The notes beneath the pieces were generated by a model, which searched no databases, was not told the DNA's origin, and saw nothing but the letters and a program-made list of their open reading frames with translations. Source: Norana najaformis (lineage: Eukaryota > Annelida > Clitellata > Crassiclitellata > Hormogastridae). Taken from it: a stretch of DNA of 64,000 bases. Below are positions 1 to 9,584 of the stretch, one piece after another; position 1 is the first letter of the stretch; every line of letters starts with the position of its first letter. A program made the position numbers and the translations under genes. Location: positions 8,263,062-8,327,061 of the forward strand of contig OZ029927.1 in NCBI GenBank assembly GCA_964023275.1, written 5' to 3'.

Positions 1-90
1 GATCTCACCCAATCAATCATTGAAAAATGAGCAGGGTTAAGGCCATATGGTCGCTACAGAAAAACATGTACATTTACATTATTTTACATT
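1..90 (+). mobile_element. SINE-like repeat, family C (3' part)
   Basis: The segment reads from GATCTCACCC through GGCCATATGGTCGCTACAG to a poly(ACATTT)-like end. The same tail recurs at 27960-28080, 31760-31840 and 39890-39945, and inverted near 49450-49530. Only the tail of the element is inside the window. Confidence 0.6.
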
Positions 91-394
91 TGCTGTTGGA
101 TATAAGGAGAAATGGGTTTTCTGTCCACCAGAATGAGAAGAACAACAGAGTAAGAAAAAGATGTTCTGCAGCTTTGCATCAGCTGCAAAAATCAACTGGA
201 ACCTTGTTGTTATGCTACAGCTGGAAACCACAGAAAGAACATAAAATTAAGTCTTAAAAATCACTTTCATCTCTAAAAGACATTTCAACTATTCTAAACT
301 AATTAATCTTACCTTGGGCAAAAATGTAATTAAGAAAAAATGGTAATTAATGATAAAAATAACAATAATAATTTTACACTTAACTACACTTACC

Positions 395-560
395 TTGGGC
401 TATAATAATAATAATAATAATAATAATATGCGAAAACTACTGGAACGAGGCCAGATTTCTCAGAGATCATTTTCTACTCCCAACTTAATTTTTTAGTTCC
501 TGAGGGATCACGTCTACCTCGGGTAAAAAAATAATAAGAAGAATAATCTAATTATAATTA
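395..560. repeat. TAA microsatellites flanking a GGGATCACxxxTACCTCGGGTAAAA repeat
   Basis: A (TAA)n run at about 403-428 is followed by a short module ending in CCTCGGGTAAAAAAATAAT. The same module, also bounded by TAA runs, is seen at 30335-30440, 36480-36550 and (inverted) 41500-41600 and 48240-48290, so it is a dispersed repeat, not unique sequence. Confidence 0.6.
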
Positions 561-574
561 ATAATAATTATATA

Positions 575-680
575 ATCTAATCTAATAAAATTACTTCAAT
601 AGCCCTGTTATCATAGTGCACAAAGCAACAATCTGATGCTACTGGAAAAGCCTGGTCGGAATCTGATAGGATGGGGTCAT
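575..680 (+). mobile_element. SINE-like repeat, family A (end fragment)
   Basis: TCTAATCTAAT followed by ACTTCAATAGCCCTGTTATCATAGTGCACAAAGC is a diverged copy of the family A end (consensus near ACTTCTATAGCGCTGTTATCATAATGTGCAAGGC), present in at least a dozen places in the window. Confidence 0.55.
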
Positions 681-730
681 GCACAGATGTTACGCGTAGT
701 TGGAGACGTTACAAATTACAACCGGCATGT

Positions 731-868
731 TTTTGACATTTTCTCCAAATTTTATCCAAATGCACATAAATGACATTTTCTCCAAATGCACATAAATGAC
801 ATTTTCTCCAAATGTACATAAATGACATTTTCTCCAAATGTACATAAATGACATTTTCTCCAAATGCA
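731..868. repeat. 26-bp minisatellite, about 5 copies, ACTR3 intron
   Basis: A unit beginning TGACATTTTCTCCAAATG and ending CACATAAA repeats about five times with C/T differences (CACA or TACA) and a shorter first copy. It lies downstream of the third ACTR3 coding exon, in that gene's intron. Confidence 0.85.
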
Positions 869-911
869 CATTACACTGTTAATGCACATTAGATGCAGAC
901 ATTCCGATTAC

Positions 912-2985
912 CAATAGGAAGTAATGGTCTTCCGGTTCAACTCGGAGATACTTGAAGATGGCTTGTTCCATGAATCGCTCCATAAGGTCCCAGTCCTCCA
1001 CGATTCCATGTCGTATTGGCCACTGAAAACAAGAACTCTACATCTACAAATACTGACGTAAGAAATTCCCCCAACGCTCTAAGTCCCAAGAACAACGTAC
1101 ATAACCCCTGGTCGATGCCAAGTGATGTCTCTCAACTCCAAAGACTACTACTATGACCAAGTTAGAGCGCGTGATTTGAAACTGACAGCAATATCTTAGT
1201 GGACTAACCTTTTGGATACTGACCTCATTGCAGCCCTGATTTGGTGCACCATTGGTTGATGCCTTGTGCATTAGACATCGGCACGACAGACATTACTAAC
1301 TGCTTACTTATTGGGGGAGAGAGAAGACCTATGAGCAGAAGCTGAACTATGCATGCAGAAATCTGGTAAGTAATCTGGTAAGTCAAATATAACACCTTTT
1401 TAAAAACCTCTTAAAGCTGCTAAATCCATGTACAGTTGTATGCAGAAAATGCATCTTCAATGGGAAATAGTGATAAGGGGTTTCTCCCCTTTACCTTAAA
1501 AATTCCACCATGCCCAGCTGTCATCATCATCTATGGCCTGCCCACACTGAAGCGTTGCTGTTTCCACAATGCATTGCTAACCATCTCTGTTCTGGGCACA
1601 TTTCCATGGTGTGTGTAGTCCAGCTACGCACAAAGAAAATCTGAATGCCAATCTCATGTCAGCTGACTGTTTCAGTGAGCCAAACTTTTGCAATTCAAGT
1701 TCTGTGCCGCTGAATGACGCAGATTTAGCGTAGAGGGGTCACTGTGCCATGACCGCCAACATGCCGTATGGGGCAAAACAAACCTTTGTCAACTTTGCCA
1801 GAACTTACTGAATCGAATGACTTCTACAGAGCTGTTATCATATGACACAAGACATAAATTGCTGGTCACTTCATTTGAAACTGCAGTAAAAATCATAATG
1901 CTATTTGCTTCAAGGTTATAATTGAACATTTATTGTGTATCTGACTTATATGAAAATGTTAAACACCCACTCATCACGCTTGTTGAACCTCAACCCTTGG
2001 ACCTTCTCAGTTGCTGATCCAAGGCTCCAGAATTTGTTGCCTGTTCGCTGCAAGTTCTCAGACGTAGTTCAGTCCAAATTCAAATCTCATTCCGACTGCT
2101 TATCCCCTGTAACCTGTCTTGCAGTCTCTGTTTTTATTGTCATTTTGGGAAACAGCTTTGCTTTAAAGTAACCATCAATTGATGCCCGGTGTGTTGCGGT
2201 AACGACATTACAGAAATTTCCATATAAAGTAAGATTGGATAGGGATAAGATGGAAAGAAGTGTATGGAACCTTTGGAGTGTAAGTCGGAGCTTCAAGCGC
2301 CTCATCCCCGATGAAGAAATCCAGATCTTCGACTCCCTTTCCGAGACGTCGGATTGCCTGATCGCCTACGCTAGCCGTCTCTTTGATTGCGATGCACGAA
2401 GGCATGATGAACTGCGGCTCCGTATTCCCCGCATAACCCATCTTTGTGTACCTAATCATTCCACACGACATTTATACAGCACCAGAACAATTCAAATGAT
2501 GCAAGTAGAACCTTTGTGAGTTTCTGCAACCCCTTATACAATAGCCAGATACAAACGTACAAGCAACACTCACATAATACATTGCAAAGATTATACTGAG
2601 ATTCCAAACTTGAATTTTGAACAATGTTTGTGTGACTCTGTAACGAGGACTACAATGTCGGCAAATAATGATGTTCGTGGGTTTCAGCCTTCACTATCGT
2701 GGTTGCTCTGACGGAAGCGTGAGTAAACAGCTGTCTAGCAACACTGAGTGATTCATGTCATGAGATAGTGGCGGTAGATATATACCATATTCACTGAATT
2801 CATGTGCTGAATTAAACAGAAAACTCGCACAATTCAGGCGCAAATCATCAACGACTGTAAGCAAAAGGCAACACAGAGTTGGAATATCTAAACTCTCGGA
2901 CAATTATCATTTTATTGGGCGACTTTACGAAATGCACCTACCCTGTGCCATTGTCAATTACCACAGCCGGCATACGTCCAGCCAT
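912..2985 (-). CDS. ACTR3: Actin-related protein 3 (Arp2/3 complex), 5' exons only
   Basis: Three minus-strand coding exons splice in one frame: 2985-2942, 2451-2271 and 1022-912 (336 nt, residues 1-112 of a protein normally near 418). The start ATG at 2985-2983 sits in a strong context (AAA before ATGG) and gives [13 protein letters not shown], closely matching the animal Arp3 start MAGRLPACVVDCG. Exon 2 carries the actin-fold phosphate loop and the Arp3 signature [15 protein letters not shown] and then [11 protein letters not shown]. Exon 3 reads [18 protein letters not shown], an Arp3 hallmark. Junctions are GT-AG; the exon 2 donor (GTTCCA) is weak. The remaining exons, starting at the usual TEPPLN segment, are not visible in 1-911 and must lie left of the window. 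Arp3 is one of the two actin-like subunits of the Arp2/3 complex, which nucleates branched actin filaments in the cytoplasm. The identity is secure from sequence; function is inherited from the family. The gene is divergent from HMGCR. Confidence 0.95.
1175..1310 (+). mobile_element. SINE-like 3' tail, family D
   Basis: CCATTGGTTGATGCCTTGTG, then CATTAGACATCGGCACGACAG and ACATTACTAACT match the family D 3' end seen better at 23960-24090 and 31370-31500. It lies in ACTR3 intron 2. Confidence 0.5.
1800..2190. mobile_element. Family A SINE-like fragments in opposite orientations
   Basis: 1825-1900 matches the family A end in plus orientation (GACTTCTACAGAGCTGTTATC). 1965-2190 resembles the reverse complement of the same family, ending ACCATCAATTGATGCCCGG. 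Both are decayed and intronic to ACTR3. Confidence 0.45.
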
Positions 2986-4320
2986 TTTCCACAGCAACTA
3001 CGAAACTTTTTTACTCCGTGCAAAAGCTGTTACAATCGGAACAGAACTCAAGGGTCCAGACCATCAACCAGAGCTACAAACGAGTTGGGAATCCCTGAAT
3101 TGCCCAATTTTACCAATTCAAGCATTAAGGTTTTACTTCGATCCCTTGAAAATCATGCATAGCCCTTCCAAAACCAAGGAATACATATTATATTCTGAGT
3201 GTTCTTTTAACAAGTAAGTAAGCAAGTAAGTAAGTAAGTAGGTAAGTAAGTAAGTAAGGAAGTATGTAGGTAAGGAAGTAAGTTGTCTTAATTCAGGACC
3301 TGACAAGGTCGCAATAGATCTAGAGCTAGGTCGATAACGGTTTTTAAGTCAGTATCCGTTTTCGGTATTTTTCTTGGTATTTGTTCAAAGTCGGTTAGGT
3401 ATCGGTTTTGGGTTTCTCTATTTAAGTAAGTAAGTAAGTACGTAAAAAGTAAGTAAGCTTTTATTAATGTCAGACAAACGCTAACATTTTACAAAATACA
3501 CAGTTGATGTAGTTAAATGTTACCGTTAGCAATTTAGGTATCAGTTTTCGGTTTTTTATCTTTAAGCCTATAGTTCGAATGTGCTGTTGCGTTATGTACA
3601 ATTTGCAACTGTGGAGCGAATAATGCTCTTTACTGTAAAAATTATGTCAGAAATATATATTGCATATCACGTGTTCAACTGTGATGTCTGTAGTTCTGTA
3701 CACGATGCCTTATAAGGAATGAAGCAGCGCGATTTCCGGTGCGGAGTATAGGCTTACGTTGACTTTTACTATAGTCTAAAACAGAGATGGGACATTATCG
3801 CTTTTTGGTGCGGGAACAAACATAATATCAGTCGAAATAAAAAATTCCCCATTGGTAAAGTATGTTCAGTGAACGAAAACAATATCTCCTTTCGCCACAT
3901 CAAAACGCGACGATTAAAAGACAAAGGTGAAAAAACGCATTTTGTAAAGTGAAAATGATTTTATAAATGCATTGCAATGGATATTTTTTAACGACGCGCC
4001 AAATAAATTTATAAGTGAAGTAACCATCCGCGTAATATTTATTCTTTGCGTTGCATTACATCTATTTATAGATGTTCTATTTATATTTTCTATCGTATAA
4101 AACGTGTAACACAAGTTGAAACAAAATTTTTATATATAATATATAAAAAATATAATGTTGTTAATAAACCGAAGATTCGTGTCATACAGAAAATTGTAAG
4201 CGATTTCTAGAGACTGTTGTAAGAGATGTCGATCTGCATGTGACATTGACTGCTAGTGAGGTCAGCGTGTTACTCCGACCGCAGCCGCAGGAGTCTTCCA
4301 TCTCATTGAAGGTCCGTTTG
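2986..4320. other. 5' flank of ACTR3; possible untranslated exon edge near 4320
   Basis: No coding potential is seen. GTAAG repeats lie at 3210-3285 and 3423-3455, and an AT-rich patch at 4125-4155. A GC-richer stretch at 4255-4320 ends in a strong plus-strand donor (TTTG, then GTAAGTAAG at 4321), so it could be a 5' untranslated exon of HMGCR, but no transcript evidence is available. Confidence 0.3.
3210..3285. repeat. (GTAA)n microsatellite
   Basis: An imperfect GTAA tetranucleotide run with occasional GCAA, GGTA or GAAG variants. A shorter run occurs at 3423-3455. Confidence 0.9.
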
Positions 4321-4742
4321 GTAAGTAAGAACACACGAATTGTGTCGGAGCCACGGGGATCTTGTGGTTTTAGCCCCGTTTCTCGTAGAGGTGATATATG
4401 CGAGTGGTGAAAAGGTCGTTATTGGACAGACTAACAATGTTAGTAAAGTGATGCAATGCTTTTAACGGATTCCGACCGAAAATATTCATACCTTAACCTT
4501 TTGACCGCCAGGTATTTTTATCCAATAATCTGGTTCACAGCGAGATATGTTTTACCCAATAATCAGGTCCTCCAAGATTTTTGGCTTTGATCCTGTTTCA
4601 CCTCTTAAGGGTAAAAACGTAATGTAGGGTATCACTGAAGATAGGGTTAAAATTTAAGCATGAAATTTGTTTAGAAATGAATTTGAACAAGCCTGTGTCA
4701 TTTAATTGTTTGTATGTGCTTGCCTTTTTTAGATGGATAAAT

Positions 4743-5056
4743 CTTCTGCGGCGGAATATTCCGCCGCTAGACAGCAAAATATTACTTATGCGGCGGAAAT
4801 CTCGTTAGAAACTTTTGCGCATGCGCATTAAAAACCTTCGTATAGTCTCCAACATTTCGGTTTTACAAACACGTTTTACAAAGTGAAAATGTCCGAATTA
4901 ATCTTCGGACAAACTTTTGATAGCCAGCGAACAGTTTACTTCGTATTGTGCTCGAACTTTTCACCCACTGCCACAAAGGCACAACGTAACGTGGTAGCTT
5001 CCGCCGCACAAGTAATTTCTGCACGTGTTGGGTGGCGGAATCTTCCGCCGCAGAAG
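4743..5056. repeat. Nested inverted repeat (possible MITE or promoter palindrome)
   Basis: The outer arms are 4743-4764 and 5035-5056, inverted copies differing at one of 22 positions. The left arm is part of a perfect 20-bp palindrome, GCGGCGGAATATTCCGCCGC (4748-4767). An inner inverted pair, TGCGGCGGAA at 4789 and TTCCGCCGCA at 4999, is nested inside. A perfect NRF1-type palindrome TGCGCATGCGCA lies at 4816-4827. The spacing suits a roughly 314-bp MITE-like element, but no target duplication is evident. The NRF1-like site also allows a promoter role between the divergent ACTR3 and HMGCR genes. Confidence 0.6.
4816..4827. promoter_or_regulatory. NRF1-like palindromic site
   Basis: TGCGCATGCGCA is the exact consensus palindrome bound by NRF1-type factors at many animal TATA-less promoters. 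It is located between divergent genes but far (about 1.8 kb) from the ACTR3 ATG. Binding is inferred from the motif alone. Confidence 0.4.
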
Positions 5057-5059
5057 CAC

Positions 5060-7080
5060 TACGCTTTTTAGATATGACAAGTTAAATGTGATGGTGTGGC
5101 ATATGTGTTTCATCATATTGTCTTTTTACATTCTGCTAATGTTTTAAATAGATGTATGTTACTAATGTACAGTAAATATTTCTTCAGTTATTATTAGGCC
5201 GCAGTTTAAACTAGAGTTTAGGCAACTGTTGTTGTCTTTACTGGTTTGGTGGGTACAGTATGATTTAGAGGAGCAGAGGGCAAATTAGTGGCATTGTCGT
5301 TTACATGAAGACTTCCACTAACTTTTAACTGCTTTAACTTTTTTATGTTACCTACACTCCTACATAAGCTTTTTACATAGCACATTAGATCTGAAGCCAG
5401 ACATCTGGTCGAGTTTTGTTGTCCAGTGACTGTCGCAGAGGCACTTTTACAATTCCATAGAGCAGAAGAAAAGTGAGAAGGCTTAGCTTTAGGGCACTAT
5501 GTTGCTAGGAGTTTAGAAATCCAGTGCAAGGATCAATGTGTGGGTGTGCAGTGGTGGATCCTGAGGCTATGTGACCTCTCTAAGCCCAGAGGGGCATCAT
5601 GGCACATGTGGCCCTGTACCTGTGCTCAGGGTAAGGTTAATGGCCCACATCAGTGTTATTATTAATTCTCAGCTGGGCAGTCATGTGGCTGAAGAGCAGC
5701 GAATAGCAGTAGTCCGTACATTGCAGAGCTGTTTTGGCTCTAAGCCAGTCTAATCCAATGTATTGGATCTGATCTAATCTAATCCTATGTACATTCTAAT
5801 CTAACCTAATCATATGTAGATTTTAATGTAATCAAGATAGTCTTTCATCAACGCAAGGTATCAGTTGATGTTCATTTCAGAGTGAAGTCCGTGTTAGGAT
5901 AGTCCGGGTCAAAGTTCCAGAGGTCACTTGCAGATTCGTTTGAAGAGAACAAGGCATTGCAGCACTTTCTGGCTCACTAAACCGTCTGAGCATTTCCTTT
6001 CACGTGCTGTAGTTCAATAAGATTTGATGGTGAAAGGCACTGGTTTAGACTAGAGTGTGTATGTATGTATGTGTGTATGTATGTATTTATGTATGTATGA
6101 CGACACTACTGAGTCTATCTATTGCCCTAAGCTGATGGCCTGTTCATGGTTGGTGTGTTTCAGTGTGCACTTCTGAACTCTGTAAGAGGGCTTTATCAAA
6201 TTGCAGTTGTATTGTATTGTGATGTGCTGTTGGTTGCCATAGGTGTAAGTGGAATGCTAGATATGCGCTGTTGTGTTGTGTATCGTGTCTGAATGTCTAA
6301 ATGACCTAAGCAGGTGCATTCTAAACAATGCATGATTTAGCCATCATATGTTTACACTTCAGTAGTGCCACATAGTTGTCTAAGTAAATAAGTAGGCATC
6401 TGGCAAGCGCACATGCCTCGCATTTTATAGAAGGATTACATACGTTTCTTAAATAGTTATTAAATAGTTATTGTAACATGGGCAAAATAATAGTTGGACA
6501 ACTAAAGATACATCAATTCACAAAACTACTTTTAAGCAATTTCGATTTGATGATAGGTAGGTGACATGAAAGGTTGTCCTGTCTTGCAGTGCGAGTACTT
6601 GTCCTCGAGAAGAGGACAAATACTTTAGTGCATTGAATCCTCAATATCTCTGTTACTTGCTACATTATAACGTTGATTAGCAAATGACTTGGAGTCAGGG
6701 TGAAATTCAGCTTTTGCGAGCCCACCTCAGGACGCAGTCTTACTGTAATGTTGCGTTAGATAGAGATTCCTAGATGAGCAGACCATTCAAAAGGCAGACG
6801 TGGGCATCAAGCACAGAAACCTCACTTTCTTAGACTTGCTACTTTGAAGGCAGGTGGCCTTGCTGCCTGTTCTATCCAGTGCTAGTGTATGGGTGATGCA
6901 CTCATTTTATTGCCATCTCTTGTGAACATGGCAATAAAATGAGTAAAATGAGGTGCTAGTGGAAGAGAAATTTATGATGTGGAACCATCTCTGTGCAGTC
7001 GCTAAGTTTTTCAATATGTCACCAAATGTAATGCATTTGTCGCTTTTATGCTGAATGTTGGTTTACCAGCCTATCCTGCG
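5060..7080. other. Intergenic DNA, no gene seen
   Basis: I see no open frame with coding character. It holds TCTAA-type runs at 5765-5830 (family A debris), a GTAT run at 6055-6105 and the hairpin at 6900-6944. Confidence 0.5.
6900..6944. repeat. Perfect 17-bp hairpin
   Basis: ACTCATTTTATTGCCAT (6900-6916) and ATGGCAATAAAATGAGT (6928-6944) are exact reverse complements around an 11-nt loop. Each arm carries AATAAA on one strand. Confidence 0.9.
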
Positions 7081-7829
7081 ATAGGCTAGGCTATGAAAGA
7101 GTGGAGACTGCCTAGAGCAAGGTATAATCCAGGGCACAATTCATGGACCCCAGCTCGGAAAGACCCAAGATTATGTGGATTGATAACGTCAAGTCATGGA
7201 CTGAATTATTGTTTGACCAGTTATTACATGAGACGAGGGACGGCAGCAGATGGCACAAAATTGTCCGTGGTGCAGCCAATCCTTTGCTCGAAGGTGGCTG
7301 AAGACAAGACAGGACAAGGCTATCCTGCACAGAGCGTCTGTGCACTTGGTGACAAATGATCCCTGAGGGAAAAACTACTCTGTTGCTAGAGGCTCATGAA
7401 AGCAACTGCCAGAAACTTTCCAGTTTTTGAGAACTTTAAGGCCAGCATATCGTCTTCTAAACAACCTGTTTTGCTGTCTTATTGTTCGTGAGATAGTGGG
7501 ATTGTGCATGCACATGTTTAGAGCTGTCATTATATAGATTTGTTATTCATAATTGTTGCGACAAACATTGTGGACCAGTGTGTAACATAATATGATGTTG
7601 ATCACAGTCACACAAAGGCTGCAACAAGGAGACTAGCTTATTCAGCTTTGTTGAAGCAAATCTTTTGCAACCAACTGGATTGGTTTGAGCGACAAGCGAG
7701 TCTACAAAGAGGGAGCCAGCATTATACTAAATTGGAAGGCAGTCATCAGAGGCCCTTTTGACGTCAGTGTATTTGGTGTAAACACTGATGGGCCCAATGA
7801 CGCAAAGTACAATGACCCCGAATCACGAG

Positions 7830-7982
7830 AGGAAAAATGACTCATGATACTTTTAGCAACCCTTGGTTACATCACGCAAGGCCAAAGTCTGGGTGGGCCT
7901 CAGGAGAGCTTACTCCGAGATATCAAATGTACAGCGCCCTTTTTTTTGACCTCGGTCATGTTACGGCGCTATATAAATTGTC

Positions 7983-8038
<56 letters not shown>

Positions 8039-8040
8039 AA
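7830..8040 (+). mobile_element. Retroelement 3' end with (TTA)n tail
   Basis: The segment ends CGGCGCTATATAAATTGTC followed by about 19 TTA units (7981-8037). The same core plus microsatellite end is found on the LINE fragment at 28085-28560, so this is probably the 3' end of a LINE or dependent SINE. The long Tyr or Ile reading frames across it are microsatellite artefacts. Confidence 0.6.
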
Positions 8041-8344
8041 CGACTTCTAGGGTGTCAGAACATTTTCAATTATGAAGCAAATCTATTGTTGCTGGAGCAA
8101 TTATTATTATTATTATCAAAAACCATAAAAGTGCCTCTGGCAGTCATGGTAACTTTGGTTTGAGTGACTAGTCAGAATCTACCTAGAGGGAGCCAGTGTT
8201 ATAATGAAGTGAAAGCAATCATGGTAACTATTATTATTATTATTATTACGAAAATTTGTAACGCGCGCAAAATCACACCGAAATGCGAATCGGAGGCGCG
8301 GATAGTCAGTCACCAGGTGAAAGAGTTAGATATCCAGATGTTTG

Positions 8345-8600
8345 AAAGCTAGTGAGAAATAATGAGTTTTCAGGCGTTTCTTGAAAGGAGGAAAGGAGTT
8401 CGCACTTCGGAGAAACATTGGTAGACGGTTCCATTCCTTCGGGGCAGCGGTGTGGAATGCACGAGAGCCCAGGACAGTTCTGCATCGTGGCTCAGCGACC
8501 CGTACCTGAAGATCGTAGGCTGCGTGGAGGGATGTAAGGAGAGACTTGAGACTGAATGTAGGTAGGAGTGCTCATAGTGAGAGTTTTGTAGGTCAGACAG
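8345..8600 (+). mobile_element. Repeat body related to family A
   Basis: GCGTTTCTTGAAAGGAGG through GGTTCCATTCCTTCGGGG and GAATGCACGAGAGCCCAGG parallels bodies at 16060-16150, 39120-39340, 42850-43060, 50380-50540 and 54940-55080. All share the order: internal junction, a 'remaining-copy' spacer, a TTCCA motif and a block ending near CCAAG or CTAAG. Confidence 0.4.
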
Positions 8601-8635
8601 GCTAGTTTAAACTATGGCATCTTTAGGATGGCAGA

Positions 8636-8932
8636 AGATAACTGGAAAATAGGAAATGGGAAAAGGAGCATTCTGGAAGAGAGGAGAACTTCTGAGAGGA
8701 AGGCTGAATCTGGATCTAAAGAAAAGAATGGTGAAAAGCCTCATATAGAGTGTAGTACTGTACGGTTCTGAGACATGGGCTACTTGAAAGGCAGAAGCTG
8801 AGAAACTCGAGGCATTTGAAATGTGGATATGGGGAAGACTGGCCAAAATCAGCTGGAAGGATTATAAAACAAATGAGGAGGTGCTGCACTTGGTACAGGA
8901 AGAAAGTATTGCTGTCATTCGATGTTTTTGCA
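8636..8932 (+). pseudogene. RTE-like non-LTR reverse transcriptase remnant (C-terminal)
   Basis: One plus-strand frame reads LLRGRLNLDLKKRMVKSLI, a TAG, SVVLYGSETWAT, a TGA, then KLEAFEMWIWGRLAKISW and TNEEVLHLVQEE. This pattern (YGxETW ... AFExWxWRR ... ISWxD ... TNEEVL) is the segment after the catalytic domain in RTE/BovB-type and similar non-LTR elements. The two in-frame stops fall where Trp and Arg or Leu are usual, so the copy is dead. Upstream RT and endonuclease domains are missing (5' truncation). Confidence 0.8.
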
Positions 8933-9282
8933 TTCTGCATTTGTTCATCAGATGTTTATTAGATATATTTTAATGAATTATTATATTAATTAGATAAATT
9001 TATTTCTGTATTTCTTGTATTTCAAAAGCATGATCACTGTCAAAAGACAAGGCATCAACAGCAAATGGTGCTGGGACGTAATGTTGTGTATTTATGGCAT
9101 GTTCATGGTCATTACTAAGTGAATGCTCCATGGAAACTTCAAATTGTGCACACTTGAGCAGTCCTTGGAAAACACTGTGTGAAAACTGAATGCATACACT
9201 TATGCATACATACATACTTACATATACATGAACACATATATACTTGCATACACTTAATATATACATACATATGTTACCATTA

Positions 9283-9420
9283 TTGTTTCTGCATTTATTA
9301 AGCAATCAGTAGACGGTGCTGGGCAATTGCTCAAGGTCCCAACACAATAACTGTCTCAGGGGAGGCTTTGACCCATACTCGCCACATTGCAAGCTGAGTG
9401 CTCTAACCAATCTAAAATTC
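9283..9420 (-). mobile_element. tRNA-derived SINE, family B
   Basis: Read on the minus strand it has an A-box-like TTGGTTAGAGCACTCAG and a B-box-like GGGTCAAAGCC, then GGGACCTTGAGCAATTGCCC and a 3' end near CAGAAACAATAATGG. It is a family B copy immediately upstream of HMGCR. Confidence 0.65.
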
Positions 9421-9584
9421 AGCTTATTATTTAAGTTTTAGGGCAGAATTTGGTAAAGCTGTACTAAAATTGTCTTAGTTTGGTTGTTTGTTATAACCTT
9501 TCCTAAATCAGTCACAGCCATGCAAAATGAGATTCTATATGTTGAATTGGTTGTGTTTGATGGTAGAGAGCAACACGTAAGACG

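Noticed and set aside
4883..5071. 62-codon frame MKMSELIFGQ...
   Set aside because: It reads through the inverted-repeat arms; no homology recognised and antisense arms explain the openness.
7837..8163. Open frames with runs of Tyr or Ile
   Set aside because: Produced by a (TTA)n microsatellite at a retroelement end.
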